Shown: in pieces, positions 1 through 12,149 of the stretch | Position numbering within the stretch: position 1 is the first letter of the stretch | How the letters are laid out: the number at the start of each line of letters is the position of its first letter | NCBI GenBank assembly: GCA_030068075.1 | Contig: CM057824.1 | Location: forward strand, 126,532,414 to 126,596,413 | From: Paguma larvata | Lineage: Eukaryota > Chordata > Mammalia > Carnivora > Viverridae | Direction: 5' to 3' | DNA: 64,000 nucleotides | Made by a program: the position numbers and the translations under genes | The notes under the pieces: model-generated | What the model was told of the DNA's origin: nothing | Database searches by the model: none | What the model saw: the letters and a program-made list of their open reading frames with translations, nothing else

Positions 1-710
1 CAGGAACTTTCGTGGGACCGTGCTGCCACCGATTCCTAGAGACTGCGGCTGGGTGTCAGCCCGCACCAGAAAAAATTCACGCAATCCTGTAGCAGCGGCG
101 TTTCAGGGATTATGGAAAATCACAACCCACACCTGGCACCAGGCTTCACCCTTAACGACCTTGTTCCAGCACCAACCAATGTGGTTGTTCTCTGGGGTCT
201 GCTGGCACCTTTGCCTGTGGGGGGACCACACTGCCTCTACCAAAAGTCCTCCCAGCAGGGAAACCGACTCCCCAAGGACCGCCGACTTCACTCTGCTCCT
301 GGTGATTCCCCTTCCCACCAGAGCACTGCCAGGTATCAGACTCTGTGTTCCCTTTGTTGATAGTCTTAATGGAATTTAAATCCTCTCCTTTCTCCTTTCT
401 CCATTTTTAGTTCACTCCCTGTGGCTTTTTCCACTTTTCCACTGCTTTTGAGGGGGTGCTTTTCCGTACTCGCCCCACTCCCCACCCCGTCTCCACAAGC
501 ATATACAGTTCCCTGCCCTCCGGGCTTCTGTCTCCCCCAGTTAACCTCTCTGTGCCATGTACCTGCTGAGTTCTGTGGTTCAGGTTGTGCAGATTGTTGT
601 GTTAATCCTGAAATCAGTTTTCTAGCTGTGTAAGCTGGTTTACTGTTGATCTGACTGTATTTCATGGACGTGAGATGTAAAAAAAAACTTCCGTGCTGTT
701 CCGTCATCTT
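1..710 (-). mobile_element. L1 LINE 5' UTR, carnivore type, running off the left edge
   Basis: This block resembles the 5' UTR of the L1 at 35.15-40.1 kb over about 700 bp. Shared landmarks are an ATTATGG(A/C)AAATCACAA stretch near 110, a TGGGGTCTGCTGG(C/G)ACCTTTGCC stretch near 200, and a terminal CCGTCATCTT near 701 that matches GCCATCTT at the 5' end of the other copy. The element is read on the minus strand, so its first base is near 710 and the rest lies left of the window. Short open frames here (up to 119 codons) are chance frames in the UTR. Subfamily is not determined. Confidence 0.75.
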
Positions 711-2457
711 GGTTCCTTCCCTCGTTCTCTCTCTTCTACCATTCTGTTGCTTCCAGAATGAGTTTACCAGAATATAAATATGTCATACTATTCCTCTATT
801 TAAAATATTTCAATGGCTTCACAATGCCTTCAGAATCAAACTCATACTCATTTTGTACGGCGTCAAAGATTTTTGGTGATCAGACCCCTCCTCTCACTTT
901 TGTTCTTATCCTTCTTTTTCACGTCTTTCCAGCATCTGCACATGGCATAAACACATGAAGTAAGATCTGGTTTGTGTACAGGATTAAATGAGATACGATC
1001 TTTCGCCATTCTAACAAAGACTGCCAATTAAAATGTCCACTTTAACAGTATTATATCAATTCCCTTTGAACTATGTTCAACGTTTTACTTCTGTTAAAAT
1101 ACATGTGGTTTTTTTTGTTTGTTTGTTTGTTTTTTGTTTTGTTTTTAAATGAAAGATTGCCCTCATATCTGGCTTACCAATAGAAGGGGCAAAATATACT
1201 TTTCATTTTGAATTGATTAAATGACAAGAAAATTTACTCGTGCTGTGATCTATGAAACAGATAGGAGGTGTAAACTGGGTAACTTGAATCATATGGTATT
1301 TTGACAATTTACATGTGATAGTATTATCTAAGAACTGGTATTTTTTAGGTTTTTATTAAAAGAAAGAAGGCACTGTATGTTTAAAAGACTAAATGTAATC
1401 CAGCATTTCAGTTTTGCTTCTTATGACTTCAGAGGCTATTTGAATCTCTAATTTACTGACTATGATATGGTCTGCAAGAAGAATCTGCTGAAAAAAATGG
1501 GGTTGGATTAGAAAAATCGTTGTGGTCTTAAGTGTGTGGGGATTTGAATTATGCATTTTGTGGGAAAGGTCAGAAATAGAATTTGAACTATTTGCAAATG
1601 CCTTTGTTCTATTTCTATTGTATCATCAAAATATAATTTTTCTTCGCTGTCACATAAGTCCTCTATAGCTAGCTGGATGAACTGATTATGAAAATTTATG
1701 AAATTAATTTTCAGATGCCTTTTCTTATTCCTTATCTTGTTCTTTACATAATTGATAAACTTGAGATGATTAGTGTTCTTCTAAAGTAAACATTTCATAG
1801 CAAACAAAAAAATTCCTCCTTGGAGCATAAAACAATCACTAAAATTGCTACAGTGAGAAAAGGTCAATATTTCAATCTTGTTTATTTCAGCTGGCATAAA
1901 AATGAATTGGCCAGATTTTCATTTAGAAATAGTATAATTTATCAAGTTAACTATGTAAAAAACCTTTAAAAAAGTTCAACAGCTAAATATGCTCCATCCA
2001 TCTGATAAAATATGTCTATCCATAAAGGTCTATCTGATAAAACATGAATCATTGTAAGACTGGATATAATCAAAACATCAAGAAGAAATGGAAACAGTGT
2101 TCTTTCTCTTGTCTGCTTGTTTTATTTTTTTCATTTTCTATATCTCCTTTGTCCATCATGATGTATAATTTTAAGTCTGGTTGCTCTTAGCTATTTTTAT
2201 TTCCTCTGAAAATTTTTAGTTTGTTGTGCGTATCTCTGAATTCTAAAGACTTTTATTATTTTTCTGTCACTCTTCCTTAAGTGTTTTTTTCCCATAACTA
2301 AAATATGTTCAGGGCAATAAAATGCAAACAACTTTTCTAACACAGTACCACAGGGAAAATATTACTCTGTGCTATTTAAAAATTTGATCAAGTCCATTTT
2401 AAAGAGAAAAGTGTAGATAGAAATAGAGAACCATATTATGGTTTTGTACTATGTGTG
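711..2457. other. AT-rich stretch without recognisable gene
   Basis: I see no gene or clear repeat here, apart from a T-rich low-complexity run with GTTT units at about 1109-1145. The longest open frame starts at 758 (66 codons) and has no family resemblance. Confidence 0.4.
1109..1146. repeat. T-rich low-complexity tract with GTTT units
   Basis: A run of T residues punctuated by regularly spaced G, giving imperfect (GTTT)n. It could be the decayed poly(A) tail of a minus-strand retroposon, but no retroposon body is visible to its right. Confidence 0.6.
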
Positions 2458-2560
2458 CTGGTTTCTATCGCTGCCATAACAACTTACCACAAACCTCAGT
2501 CTGATTCTAATGTTCTTAAGGCCTTAAGTCACACTGTTGCACAGGCCATGGGTTAGCACA
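2458..2560 (-). mobile_element. Possible LTR fragment, MaLR-like
   Basis: The segment CTGCCATAACAACTTACCACAAAC resembles the common mammalian repeat whose reverse complement forms the end of MLT1/MST-like LTRs (compare the plus-strand LTR at 21.5 kb). Similarity fades after about 100 bp, so this is at best a short remnant. Confidence 0.3.
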
Positions 2561-4135
2561 GATTAGTTTGTCACAATAACTATAGTTGTCTGGAGTTGCA
2601 GGGCATCAAGATCAATGTGATGTATAAAAGGTACCTGCCCAGTTGAACAATTGGGAGCTGTCGGTTTCTGGACCAGGGACTAATGGAGAAACCAATGATG
2701 GAGAACCGACCACAAAGATAACATAATGATCATTTCACCATAGTCTAGAGCCTAATGTTTGTAGTCAACTGTTTCTAGAACAACCTAAAACTACCAGACA
2801 GTACTTTTCAGAATGAGCCATAGTTCTGTAGGAAAAGGTGCTTACCTTTCCATATCCTAAACCTTAATTTAAACAAGCCAAGGAATGACCGAGCTGTCCC
2901 AATAGGACCCAGGGTTTAATAAACCAATATTCAATTCTCTATCTTCAAATCGTAGAAGTTGAATAGTAGAAGGGATCTCAGAAGATCATTTTCTCCATCA
3001 TCCTAAACATGTTCAGAACAGGTAGACTAGGGAAGAAAAATCAAAAGAAAACATTTGCTCAGGGCCCAAGTATGCATTGTAATGGGCACAGAACAGCAAA
3101 GCTGCAACTCTACTCTTCCCCACGTTTTACATCTTCAAAAGTTCCTAATGTCTTGACTCTGACTGTGATCATGGGCTCTCTATGCTATTTATATATAATT
3201 GTATTTGAGAAGCTATTAAGCATACGTAATTTTTATATCATTCTCATTATATACTCCTCACTTCTCACTCCTAACTGGAGTAGCTAAAGCCTTACTTTTC
3301 TGTCCTTCCAATCTTTTCTCTACTACTAATTCGTGTAATTTGATCTGGACTGAATAAGTGCTTCGGTTTCAAGACCCTAGTTACTGATGACAGAATTTTC
3401 TTAATCTTTGCTTACATACTTCCTCAGGGTAGAGCTCGATATAGTAAGTCTCTACCAGCTAACAGCAATGAAGTTTTTCTTGTGGGTGAAAAGGAAATTG
3501 TGGACTTCTTTACTGAAGTTCTCTGCCTTTCTCCCCATAGTGCACTATGCCTATACCTGTGTTCTCTCTGGTTGCTCTAGTATCATGATAGGTTTGGTGT
3601 TCCAGGTGGTCTTGGCCACTTCCTACTTGGAAAAGAAATAAAAGACATCTCTCCCCACTCTGAAGTGTGATGTCACTTTCCATGTATCATCTTTAAAATA
3701 TCTTCTAAAAGAATAAGATGAGGAGATTTTATCACTTAATTACTTTATGTCAGATATCCTGGTGGCTAAACATATTTAATAGAGAGAAGTATGAAATTTA
3801 GAAAATAAGCCAATTAAAAAAACCCATAGTATTCTTCCTTAAACATTTTTACTATGTACATTTTGATATATTTCCTTTCAAGGTGTTTGATTTAACTGTA
3901 ATCTTATTATCTTGATGCATTTCTATTTTGTTTTTCAACTATACAACACAAGTATTTATTTTTTTAATTTTTAACATTATTGGCATCTTATTCCACAAAG
4001 AAAACTTTTCATAGTTTATGTGATCATTTTTGCAAAGAATTGGAAATGTTGTTTCCCCCAATTTTACATGTATATTTATCTTTGTGTATTGGGCACTGCC
4101 AGCCTTCATAATTAGGATAATTCCTCAAAAGATAT
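2561..4135. other. Single-copy or unclassified DNA
   Basis: No gene is recognised. A stretch near 2955-3010 (GAAGGGATCTCAGAAGATCATTTTC) resembles an ancient mammalian interspersed repeat, but the family cannot be named with confidence. Open frames at 3009-3287 and 3408-3641 lack recognisable domains. Confidence 0.35.
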
Positions 4136-4139
4136 TGTC

Positions 4140-4640
4140 AAAATATAGATGGTAGTTTGCAGAATTGGACACAGTTCTCCACACCTCCTGCACCCATGCC
4201 CCTCTGTGGTGTCTTTTTGCAACTTCACTCATCAAGAGGTAAAATCTGTTTCCCTATTAGCTGAATCAGAACTCATGACTTGCTTTGACCAATAAATTGT
4301 AGCGGAAGTGACACTCATGCTAGTTCCAAGCCTAAGCCTGAAGAAGCCTTACAGCTCCTGTTCTGATTCTTGGAATCCTAGCTGCTATTAAACCTACTGC
4401 TGATCAATGAGAGGCTCATAGCCCATTTGCCCCTATGGCTCCAGCCGATTTTCAGTCAACTGCCAAAGCAGGGCAGCCTCACTGAATGGTAGCTGAGGTG
4501 GATGCACGAGTGAGCCCAGAATGACCTCAACTACCCAATAAAAAGAATAATAAATGACTGTCACTTTACATAAGTAAGTTTTGAAGTGGTATTTCACAGC
4601 AAAACTAATGTCTACAAACTATTTGGCCACAAAGAATGAA
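4140..4640 (+). mobile_element. Old LTR remnant, MaLR/MLT1-like
   Basis: Typical words of this LTR group occur in order: GCAACTTCACTCATCAAGAGGT near 4220, TGACTTGCTTTGACCAATA near 4276, and a 3' end with AATAAATG followed by TAAGTAAGTTTTGAAGTGGT near 4550-4590. This order matches a plus-strand MaLR-type LTR with its AATAAA polyadenylation signal near the 3' end. No internal retroviral sequence is attached. Confidence 0.55.
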
Positions 4641-5640
4641 CGTTTTTAAGTCCTGTAATTCACATTGATAAATTGTTCTCCAAAACCTTTGTTAACAGTT
4701 TGCTACCCTCTCCAGCTGGGGTTATCACTACCGTAAATATTTTCTGGCTTGATAAAAGATAATTGGTGTTTTGTTTTAATTTTTAAATGCAACATTTTAA
4801 AAGCTTCTTTCCTCTCATTCTGATATCATTACTTCCTTAGATGTCATTTTATTGAAACAAATCATGCGTCAGAGTAAACTTTTTCCCAGGTTCTTTTTCC
4901 TGAATTTAGATAATATTTGTCAGATTTATTTCCTCTCAAAAGGTATAAAAATGCAGCACAGATGTTGATTTCATTTGCCACGTAATAGCCTTTGAAAGTC
5001 TCTTAAGGTATAATTATTTCTTTCCAATATTTTTAATTCTGTAATTATCAAATTTATAAAAGTTAAGTTGGTTATATTGAAGATTCTACTGGCCTCATAT
5101 GACTTCATTGGCTGTTGACACAGTGATTAGGAGTATTCCAGGTTGTTAGAAGCCTGTGATCATCTTAACTCACAGTAGGAAGCAAGAAAGCAGGATACTG
5201 ATATTCAAATGATAACATTTGCTTCCAGATCAAGTAGATGTGAGGAAAATGTAGGCAAAGTATTGGCCATTTTACTGGTAAGATTGAAGTGTTGCCATCA
5301 CTCAGTGCTTTCTAGTTGCTCCCATAATAAAAGCACAAATAGCATCACTTATGTTGTTTTGGGCTGTAGATTATAGAAAACCCACTCAAGCAGCACTACA
5401 TTTTAAGACTCATTAGTTGGGCTGATGATGTTTAGGCAATTCATAATTCATACTAGGATAGCTGTACTAATTTTTTAAGACTCAAAATACTTTCCATTGA
5501 TTGCTAAAGAGCTTAATAGTAATGGAAGTAAGTAGTAAAATTAATTAATAAAAAGAAATTTGTATATAAAACTTGTACCTGCTTTCTATGGCCATCTGCT
5601 ATCTTAGTAGCATACAACAATAATTTTTTTTAACTTATGA
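4641..5640. other. AT-rich stretch, nothing recognised
   Basis: No gene, tandem array or clear retroposon was recognised. It contains many TTTAAA and ATTAAT words typical of the AT-rich background. Confidence 0.35.
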
Positions 5641-5649
5641 TTTTTGTAG

Positions 5650-6000
5650 GATTCAGGTGATTTCATCTGAGCTCAGATAATTTCTGCTGGGTTTATTCAC
5701 ATGGTTGCTGTCAGCTCCATGCCAATTAAGAGTCTTTCTGCTCTTGCTTGGCTTTCCTCATATCTCTCATGATGGTCCTGGTCTGGATAGAGTGCTCTAG
5801 CTCTATTCCACACAGGTGTCATCCTCTTGAAGGTCAGCTTAGGTATGTTCTCATGGTAAAGACAAAGGAGCAAGATAGCCATGTGCATGCTTTCAAGTCT
5901 CTATTTGCATCACACTTACTAATATCATACTTGCCCAAGCAAATCACTTGGAGCCCAGAGACAGGGTGGCATTGCAAAGTTACATGGCAAAAATACACAA
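5650..6000 (-). mobile_element. Old LTR remnant, MaLR-like, minus strand
   Basis: From 5680 the order TGAGCTCAG, CTGCTGGGTTTATTCACATGG, then CATGCTTTCAAGTCTCTATTTGCATCACA and CATTGCAAAGTTACATGG follows the reverse complement of a MaLR-type LTR. Two overlapping open frames (63 and 87 codons) are incidental. Confidence 0.45.
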
Positions 6001-6080
6001 AAGAGTGGTAAATTAGTGAGTCCATTGATAAAATCAAACTATAATAAATTCATTAAACTAACTTAGTTGCTATAGCATAT

Positions 6081-6116
6081 GTCATAGTATCTATTGATGT
6101 CATAGTATGTATTGAC
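6081..6116. repeat. 18-bp tandem duplication
   Basis: Two adjacent 18-bp units, GTCATAGTATCTATTGAT and GTCATAGTATGTATTGAC, differ at two bases. A third, partial unit (GTCATAGTATGTACATT) recurs at 6181-6197. Confidence 0.8.
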
Positions 6117-6199
6117 AACTAGTCCTCTCCTTGTAGTGAGATCCAAAACATTTCCAGTTGTACCTACTCTGTGGATCTGTGTCATAGTATGTACATTAT

Positions 6200-7730
6200 T
6201 TAAAAAATGTTCTGCATTTTAGGAGAATCAGCAATTTGCTCTTTAATTAATCAATCATTGTTGCTTTGAATATGTGCATCTCTTACTATAGGAATCTATT
6301 GGGATAGTGAGAGTTTGGATAGCAACAGAGGCCTGTGTTAAAAATGTGAATCTTTAGAATCTGTGGGAGAACAGCAAAGATTTTATAAACTAAAATAATA
6401 AATTCCTTCCTGGAAAATCTTCTGATGATGGACAAAAATCAGAAATGTCTGAAACGTATTTTGATAGCATGCAAGAATTAATACAAAATAAATCATTTGT
6501 GTTTCTTGAATGAAAAACAAGTTGATTATTTTAACAAAATTTACAAATAGCTTATCATTGCTTTTAGTATTGAAAAAAAATGCTAAATTTTCCGTCAATA
6601 AAGTTGAAAGAGCTAGGCACATGTATTTCATCAGAATGTTAATCATGTTCCATTAAAGCTCATGGTTCAAATAAAATTTGTAACCATCATAGAGGGGAAG
6701 TGATCAATCAGTCATCAGTATAGTTTACATAATATCACATCAATCAGTATTATGTAATAAATGATTTGAACTAATAGAAACTTCCAAAAATAGTTTTCGA
6801 AGAATATCATTGAAGCAGCAAAAGTTTAGAAACTATCCTCAGAACTTTAATTTATATTATAAATATTCAAACATTTCTAGATATAAAATATTAATAGCAT
6901 TTCATAAAATAATACTAATATATATATTCTTATGATCTAGATTTATGGCTCCACTTGTAGAGAGACATATAGTTATTTCTGGAAACATTTTTGGAGCTTT
7001 GCCACTTTTTTTGGAAAAATCTACATAAGATAGTAGAATTTCGATTATTCTGGATAAATTTTCAATTGTTTTACAAAAAAAGAATTGATAATATAAATCT
7101 AAGACTAAAGATAATTTTATAATTTTCACTAATCATGGAACTAGAAGGAATATTATCTAAAATAATCTGTCAGTTTTTGTCGGTCATCAAAAAAATTAAA
7201 TGAGAAATATCTATGAAAATCTCATGATATATTTTCTCATAGTTATATAATATGATACGAAAGAGAGAGTGTGGAATTTAAGACAGATTTGTATAAAAGT
7301 TTCTCAATGTTTCAACTTGGCACTACATTATTATACTTAATTCTATCTGGATAAGCCACTAGAAGATGTAAATAACAAAAATCATTAAATTTCTCTCTGA
7401 GGTTTATACTAATCATGTTAGATAAACATTGGAATTGAGTGACTTACTGGGAATTCACATAATGAAAATTTGAAGACTATTTGTATCTCTATGGGCAGCT
7501 GGTGTCATGAACAAATGTGGTTTGGAAATTTTAAGTGTTGTGTATTCACTATCAGAAAAACTTGAAATAGGAATAATTAAAAATTTGGAAAGCGAACTTA
7601 ATTTTTTAGAGATTCAGGTTTGAATTATAATAGTCATAGCTTTCACTATTTTGTTTAGCTTTATACTAAAATTTGGCTTATTAAAACTGGCAGAGTAGTT
7701 GAATGCATGATAAAAATGATTAAATCTATC
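6200..7730. other. AT-rich stretch without recognisable gene
   Basis: I see no gene and no confident retroposon. The segment is strongly AT-rich. The frames at 6383-6646 and 6902-7129 on the minus strand are low-complexity translations of AT-rich DNA. Confidence 0.35.
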
Positions 7731-7732
7731 AG

Positions 7733-7905
7733 GGTACTTGGGTGAACCGGTTGAACCTCCAGCTCCTGATTTCTTCCCAGGTCATAATCCCAAGGTGGTG
7801 GGAGAGAGCCACAGCGGGCTCCGTGCTGAGATTCTCTCTCTCTCTCCCTCTGCCCCTCTCCCCACTCCTGCATTCTCTCTATCTCTAAAATATTTTTTAA
7901 TGATT
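7733..7905 (+). mobile_element. CAN-SINE, older subfamily
   Basis: The order is a tRNA-related head (ACTTGGGTGAACCGGTTGAACCTCC), a CAGGTCATAATCCCAAGG block, and a (TC)n CCCTCTGCCCCTCTCC middle ending in TCTCTAAAATA. The word CTCCTGATTTC and the absence of the GTCTCCCTCTC signature suggest an older carnivore SINE than the felid-specific copies elsewhere. The head is diverged and no clear target duplication was seen. Confidence 0.75.
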
Positions 7906-8087
7906 AAATCTATAAAACTAAATAAAATTGGGAAAGAGAACAAGATACAGAAATAAAAGCAGCACATATAGCATTTGAAGCAAAATAATTCCAATGAAAA
8001 GGCTGATTTCATTTCATTTATCATTTATCATTCACTGATAAATCACATAAAATTGATACCACAAGTAAAATATTAAATACGCTTCTT

Positions 8088-8308
8088 GGGGTGCCTGGGT
8101 GGCTCAGTCAGTTGGGCATCCAACTTTGGCTCAGGCCATGATCTCACGGATCGTGAATTTGAGCCCCGCATTGGGCTCTGTACTGTTGGCTGGGAGCCTG
8201 GAGCCTGCTTCAGATTCTATGTCTCCCTCTCTCTCTGCCCCTCCCTCACTCACACTCTGTCTCTCTTTGTCTCTCAAAAATAAATAAACACTAAAAAAAT
8301 TTAAAAAA
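8088..8308 (+). mobile_element. Felid CAN-SINE (SINEC_Fc-like), with target duplication
   Basis: A full-length copy: head GGGGTGCCTGGGTGGCTCAG, a promoter B-box-like region near 8155, the TGTCTCCCTCTCTCTCTGCCCCTCC middle, and a CTCTCAAAAATAAATAAA tail. Flanking direct repeats TATTAAATACGCTTCT (8071-8086) and TATTAAATACACTTCT (8309-8324) match at 15 of 16 positions and fix the insertion. The frames read through it are not genes. Confidence 0.95.
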
Positions 8309-8325
8309 TATTAAATACACTTCTA

Positions 8326-11300
8326 AGTTCTTTCAATTTATTGAATCTTAGCTCTTTTTCAAATAATATTAAGGTTTTTATGGGATTGATAACATAAACA
8401 TTAGTAACTTTTGATTAAATAAATGTTATATTAAAAATTTTAATGAATTAGTTATAGACATATTTAATATATAGAAACCACAAAGTTTTATAAGCTAAAA
8501 ATATTTTGCATATAACTTTTGTTAATTTAGCAGAGCCATAGAGAGGATTTGATATAATGAATTACATTTCTCTACTTGGACTATGTCACTCAGTAATGAA
8601 CAATTTATGGAGAAGTTTGATAAAGTTTCTTAAGTCAAATTATGACTCAGAGCCATCATTTAGCTAGAGGCCGCCATATCAGGGCTCCAATTTCTAAAAC
8701 TCAGACAATTTGGAAGTTATTAGAATGATTTTATGAGGTATACATAGTGTGAGTTATATTTACGTTATAACATAGTTCACTTAATCAGCAGCTACAATAT
8801 ATACAAGTACATATATATGAATAATTTATTTTATGTTGGTTTATATGTACATATATATCACAGCACACAGGTTGTTTTGTATTTTGAGGACTACTCCGCT
8901 TATTGGCTCCTGTACATGGAAGCCCAGAGACAGGAAGTGATTTGGGGCAACTTTCAGCCAGTGTCTCCACCTATTTCTCTCTAACCCCTTTGGTTTGGCT
9001 CTCATCTATATGGGTTCTGTCCTTCGGCAATAGAGTTCCTAACTGGTGGCAAACTGGTTGAAGTGATCCTGTTTGGGCATCCTCAGGACCTGACAGCCAA
9101 AGAGAGAGTATCTTCCAGTACTTTTCTCTTGAGAGCAAGAAAACTTCATTCCCTCTGCAGGAAACCCTCATAGCTAGCATCTTGATCCAGACTGGGTCAT
9201 TATGCATATTCGAAACTTGGTCTCTGTGGTCCAGGGAATGTCACATACTGACTGGCACAGGCTGAGTTCCTGATCAGTTCTGGCTCAGCGAATGGTATGC
9301 CTCCAGACCTACCAGGCCCTGCCCTACACTCTGGGTGTACAAATGAAGAAGGTGTTGGGAATGGCCACCTGTCATACACAATGCAAGTGATAAGGGCTCC
9401 TATGTAGGGCCCTTACTTTTCTGTGGCCGGCTACCAGCCTGACTTTCTAGTTGCATGTCCTGCTGTATTACTTTAGGCACGTGAAACCCCAAATCACTCT
9501 GAATCAAGTATAGTTCCCTGAATCAACAAAGCAGAATGAAGCCTCTAAGCCCTTTTTCCCCAGTCAACTTATTCTGGAGTCATGTTTTCTATTTTCAACC
9601 CATCAAAACCCAAATGCCATCTCTTGTGATGAAGTTGATTTTCTTTGTGATCTAAGACTTTGTGACTTAAAATGACAAAATGATGGACTTTTTAATTATA
9701 CAAAGTTAAGTAATCTCTTACTCCTTGCCCTTAGAGAAATGGAAGATCATTTAAATTTGCAAGAAGGATATGAAATTCTTGTTTAAGTAATGTAAATTGA
9801 GTTGTTATAATATCAGTCATTTCCTTGAGAAAGTATAAAAAATTGGTTTTCCTGAGAGAGAAATTGAGATTGTATTAAATGTGCCTAATGTGGATTACTA
9901 AAGGCCAAACACCTAGGACTTTGTGAGTACACTATGAATGATTCAGATGTCTTTGGGTTTCGTTTGGCTGTGCTATGGAAGTAAGGGCTGGATGTCAAGA
10001 AAAAGGACTGTGTCCATTCTTGGAATTAACTAGTCAGAAGGTTGGGAGACTATTTCTGGGCATAGGGCACTCAATGTTATTGTTTGGTACTCAGGTTTTT
10101 CACGGTAAAGTTTTGAAGGAACACACTGTAAATATATGTAGAATTTTTATGCTTCCCCTCCTTCTGTATATACAACATTGAATATGGTGTTCCCCTCCCT
10201 CTTTTTCCACACTGTTGGGCAAGACTAGGTTGCCTTTGATTTTTTAAAACCTTGGGTGAAGTTCAGCCTTCCAATCCAAGTCTGGTTTTGAAGGCATTAA
10301 GAGGCAAGTTTCAAGGGACTAAGTTGGAGGGGGGCAGGGGGTTGGCCAAATCCTTAGAGGCTTTCCTTCTATTAACCATCTTCTCTGCCACCCAGTTCTC
10401 TAGCAGTTAACTGGAGAACAAGTTAAGTCATAATTTCTCCTGGGAATAGAAAAGTGGGACTCTGGGATTCTAAAATTTGTATTAACAAAGGGTCTAATTA
10501 CTTAATTACTGAAGAATCCAACATATGAAATAGCTCTAGAGAATGTCCAGGGGAAGTCTGTATTTTTGGCAAGCTAAAAAATGTTGAATATAAATGAAAA
10601 TCACTCCTACTCTAAGTGCGTACATTCCTACTATGTTATTTCCTTCTAGATTTTTTCCAAACTTATACTCTTAAAACATATTTAACAGAATACTAGAATT
10701 ATGTATCTCAAGTATTCTCTATTGGTCTTAAAATTTTACTCTTGGTTGCTCTAATCTTCATAATTATTATTAAATGTAGCCAATTTTCTAAAGGAACACT
10801 CTCTAGTTTCTTATTGTCTAGATGACCTTGCAATAAACACATTAATTTATTATGATTTTTCCTCCTTTTGAATGTACTTCTCAAGTCACAATTTCCAGAC
10901 ACAGAATTAATAAATAAAAGGTTCTGTTTATGGTTCATTATATGAAATGCCAACATTTTTTCAAAAAACTGTTTTAAACAGTTTATATCTTATAATGCAT
11001 TATATATTAGTTTTGTTATTCGCCAACAAAATGTATTGCATTAAAACTTATTTATTTATTTTTTACTGTACCCCTTTCAGACTCACAGCATGTTATAAGA
11101 TTCTGAAAAAAAAATGGGCTGTGTATTTATTCCTCAACTTCTAATTTTCCAGAACAATGCCTAACACATTATGAATTAATGGTAAATATTTGCCACATTG
11201 ATCTGAATTAATGGAATTTTTTTCCACAGTTACAGTAAATACCAAATTACTTTGTGTTTTGGTGAATTATTTCATTATGATTTTAACATTTTTTTAAATG

Positions 11301-11330
11301 AACTGAGAGTTGTGTTCTCTACTCTGTTTA
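8326..11330. other. Unclassified DNA, partly possible ancient repeats
   Basis: No gene is recognised. An AT-rich near-palindrome lies around 8805-8860 (GTACATATATAT recurring around a T/A-rich core). The more GC-rich part at 8960-9490 looks like an old repeat or single-copy DNA that I cannot name. About 9580-9680 has weak similarity to L2 (CAAATGCCATCTCTTG). Open frames at 8971-9207 and 9975-10181 have no recognisable domains. Confidence 0.35.
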
Positions 11331-11332
11331 TT

Positions 11333-11437
11333 TTAAAACTGAAATGCTTCATGGGTTTCTGTATCATCCTTGCAAGGGGACATGTTTACGTTTTCCAGGT
11401 TGGGTCAATTTTAAGATATTTTCTACCAAAGTATGCA
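11333..11437 (-). pseudogene. Decayed U6 snRNA pseudogene
   Basis: Read on the minus strand, this segment lines up with U6 small nuclear RNA along most of its roughly 107 nt. On the plus strand the matches are GAAATGCTTCATG (U6 complement GAACGCTTCACG), TGTATCATCCTTGC (TGTCATCCTTGC), AGGGGACATG (AGGGGCCATG) and GGGTCAATTTTAAGATAT (CGTTCCAATTTTAGTATAT). Many substitutions hit the conserved ACAGAGA region, so it cannot be a working gene. U6-derived retropseudogenes are common in mammals; no upstream snRNA promoter was recognised. Confidence 0.6.
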
Positions 11438-11603
11438 TCATTTAATTTTACTAATATGGTAAACAATTACATAAGTGAATTTACAGTTTGCATTTGAGAT
11501 GCAATCAAGGTTGAACATTTGGATGCCTATTTACTAAAGTTATATTTATTTTGTAAATTGTTTGCTCATGACTTTGCTCATTTGCATGCTTGGTTTAATT
11601 TTA

Positions 11604-11827
11604 TATTTTTTAAATCTTTTTTTAAACTCTTATGCAGGAGAGAGAGAGGGAGTGCACAAGTAGGCAAAGGGCAGAGAGAGGCAGACACAGAATCTGAAGC
11701 AGACTCCAGGCTCTGAGCTGTCAGCACAGAGCCCAATGCAAAGCTCGAACTCAGGTGAGCTGTAAAATCATGACTTGAGCCAAAGTCAGACGCTTAACCG
11801 ACTGAGCCACCTAGGAGTGTCTGCTCA
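11604..11827 (-). mobile_element. CAN-SINE, minus strand
   Basis: Reverse complement of the felid SINE: GAGAGAGAGGGAG, then CAGACACAGAATCTGAAGCAG, CAGGCTCTGAGCTGTCAGCAC and finally CTTAACCGACTGAGCCACCTAGG. Flanking GTTTAATTTTA copies at 11593-11603 and 11828-11838 are the probable target duplication. Confidence 0.9.
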
Positions 11828-12149
11828 GTTTAATTTTAAAACAATAATTATAATTAAATTTTAATCTTTTCCTATTACATTTGCTCTAGATTTTCTTTCT
11901 AGTATTTCTGGATTTTTATTTAATGGCTATAGTTCAGAAATTTCAAAATTTTATATAGTTTGTTTTTTGAGGGGATCTACCTTTTTCCGTAAACAGTTCA
12001 AAAATCATTGACCATCCTTCACATTGCTCCACGATAGCTAAATGTCCAGTTTTAGTCTATTTGGGGCATTCTGGATATTGTTAATGTTTTGTATAATGGT
12101 AAATAGTGCTTTCAGAGTGTATTTAAGGAAGGATTATTATTTTTTGTAA

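Noticed and set aside
8088..8160. tRNA genes at SINE heads
   Set aside because: The A-box and B-box-like parts (TGGCTCAG, GGTTCGAG types) belong to tRNA-derived SINE heads. No complete cloverleaf with acceptor stem was seen at any of the 19 copies.
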